Origin: Verrucomicrobiota bacterium
Lineage (GTDB): Bacteria > Verrucomicrobiota > Verrucomicrobiae > Chthoniobacterales > UBA10450
Reading direction: 5' to 3'
Length of the DNA: 6,028 bases
Assembly (NCBI GenBank): GCA_005887855.1
Contig: VBQB01000222.1
Coordinates: 1 to 6,028 of the forward strand
Part shown: positions 5,894 through 6,028 of the stretch, piece by piece
Layout of the letters: each line of letters starts with the position of its first letter
Numbering within the stretch: position 1 is the stretch's first letter
Notes under the pieces: model-generated
Told to the model about the DNA's origin: nothing
What the model saw: only the letters and a program-made list of their open reading frames with translations
Databases searched by the model: none
Program-made: the position numbers and the translations under genes

Positions 5894-6028
5894 TCATCGC
5901 ATTCCGCTGAAAAATTTTCCTATGATTCCTCCAAACCTCCGCCGCGGCCGGTCCACCTGCAAAGCTTGCGCACATCTGATCAAACCGATTGCGGTGGAAA
6001 ATTGTGGATTCTCAACCGCAGAAGTAAC
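5894..6028 (-). CDS. ftsA: Cell division protein FtsA, C-terminal end only (cut by right window edge)
   Basis: The minus strand is open from the right edge for 44 codons to a TGA at 5894-5896. The residues include NPQFSTAIGLIRCAQAL, which matches the end of the actin-like fold in FtsA (typically NP.yatAiGL). The chain finishes with RRRFGGIIGKFFSGMR, a short basic-hydrophobic stretch that looks like the C-terminal amphipathic helix by which FtsA binds the inner membrane and tethers FtsZ. Position directly before ftsZ on the same strand, with a 45-base gap, fits the usual ftsA-ftsZ operon. The N-terminal part lies outside the window. The identification rests on this short tail plus context. Confidence 0.85.
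   Translation of the reverse strand, partial: VTSAVENPQFSTAIGLIRCAQALQVDRPRRRFGGIIGKFFSGMR

Noticed and set aside
5857..5899. Tiny minus-strand frame overlapping the ftsA stop (ATGA), about 10 codons, and a second ATG just before ftsZ
   Set aside because: The first is too short to support as a gene, and the second ATG (ATG ATT AAA TGA) stops at once; the ftsZ start at 5846-5848 is the only one that gives the protein.

Overview
The window reads as a piece of a bacterial chromosome, most likely from Verrucomicrobiota (a soil Spartobacteria/Chthoniobacter-like lineage would fit). The reasons are the divergent FtsZ preceded by FtsA, a stand-alone family B DNA polymerase, an exported M20 amidohydrolase, moderately high GC, almost no clear Shine-Dalgarno sequences, and short palindromic repeats of a GCAGGC/GCCTGC type. 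The phylum is inferred from gene style, not from a marker-gene search.

Layout. Bases 1-693 hold no confidently identified gene. There is a possible C-terminal end of an unknown gene running in from the left edge, a nested inverted repeat, and a small + strand ORF for a 106-residue protein with one C-terminal membrane segment. Bases 694-2970 (minus) encode a complete 758-residue family B DNA polymerase. A 141-base divergent promoter region separates it from a secreted M20-family amidohydrolase/peptidase at 3112-4353 (plus). That gene converges on ftsZ (4448-5848, minus), and the gap is filled by a palindrome-rich element. Upstream of ftsZ, from 5894 to the right edge, lies the C-terminal end of ftsA (minus), so the right side is the end of an ftsA-ftsZ cell-division operon.

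Most notable points. (1) A 64-base composite palindrome made of two inverted hairpins (REPIN-like) sits in frame inside the polymerase gene, just after catalytic motif C, and adds about 22 residues. (2) The polymerase keeps all its polymerisation motifs but has lost key acidic residues of its proofreading exonuclease. (3) FtsZ lacks two of the three usual polar T7-loop residues although it occupies the canonical operon position and keeps a good C-terminal FtsA-binding peptide. (4) The element between the convergent amidohydrolase and ftsZ genes is a 100-base imperfect inverted repeat whose two ends are the stop codons of the two genes. (5) The amidohydrolase seems to lack about 30-35 residues of the usual N-terminal region.

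FtsA and FtsZ act together at the division septum. The polymerase and the amidohydrolase have no obvious functional link to them or to each other. I see no complete new multi-gene system; the novelty is in the repeat insertions and the altered active sites.
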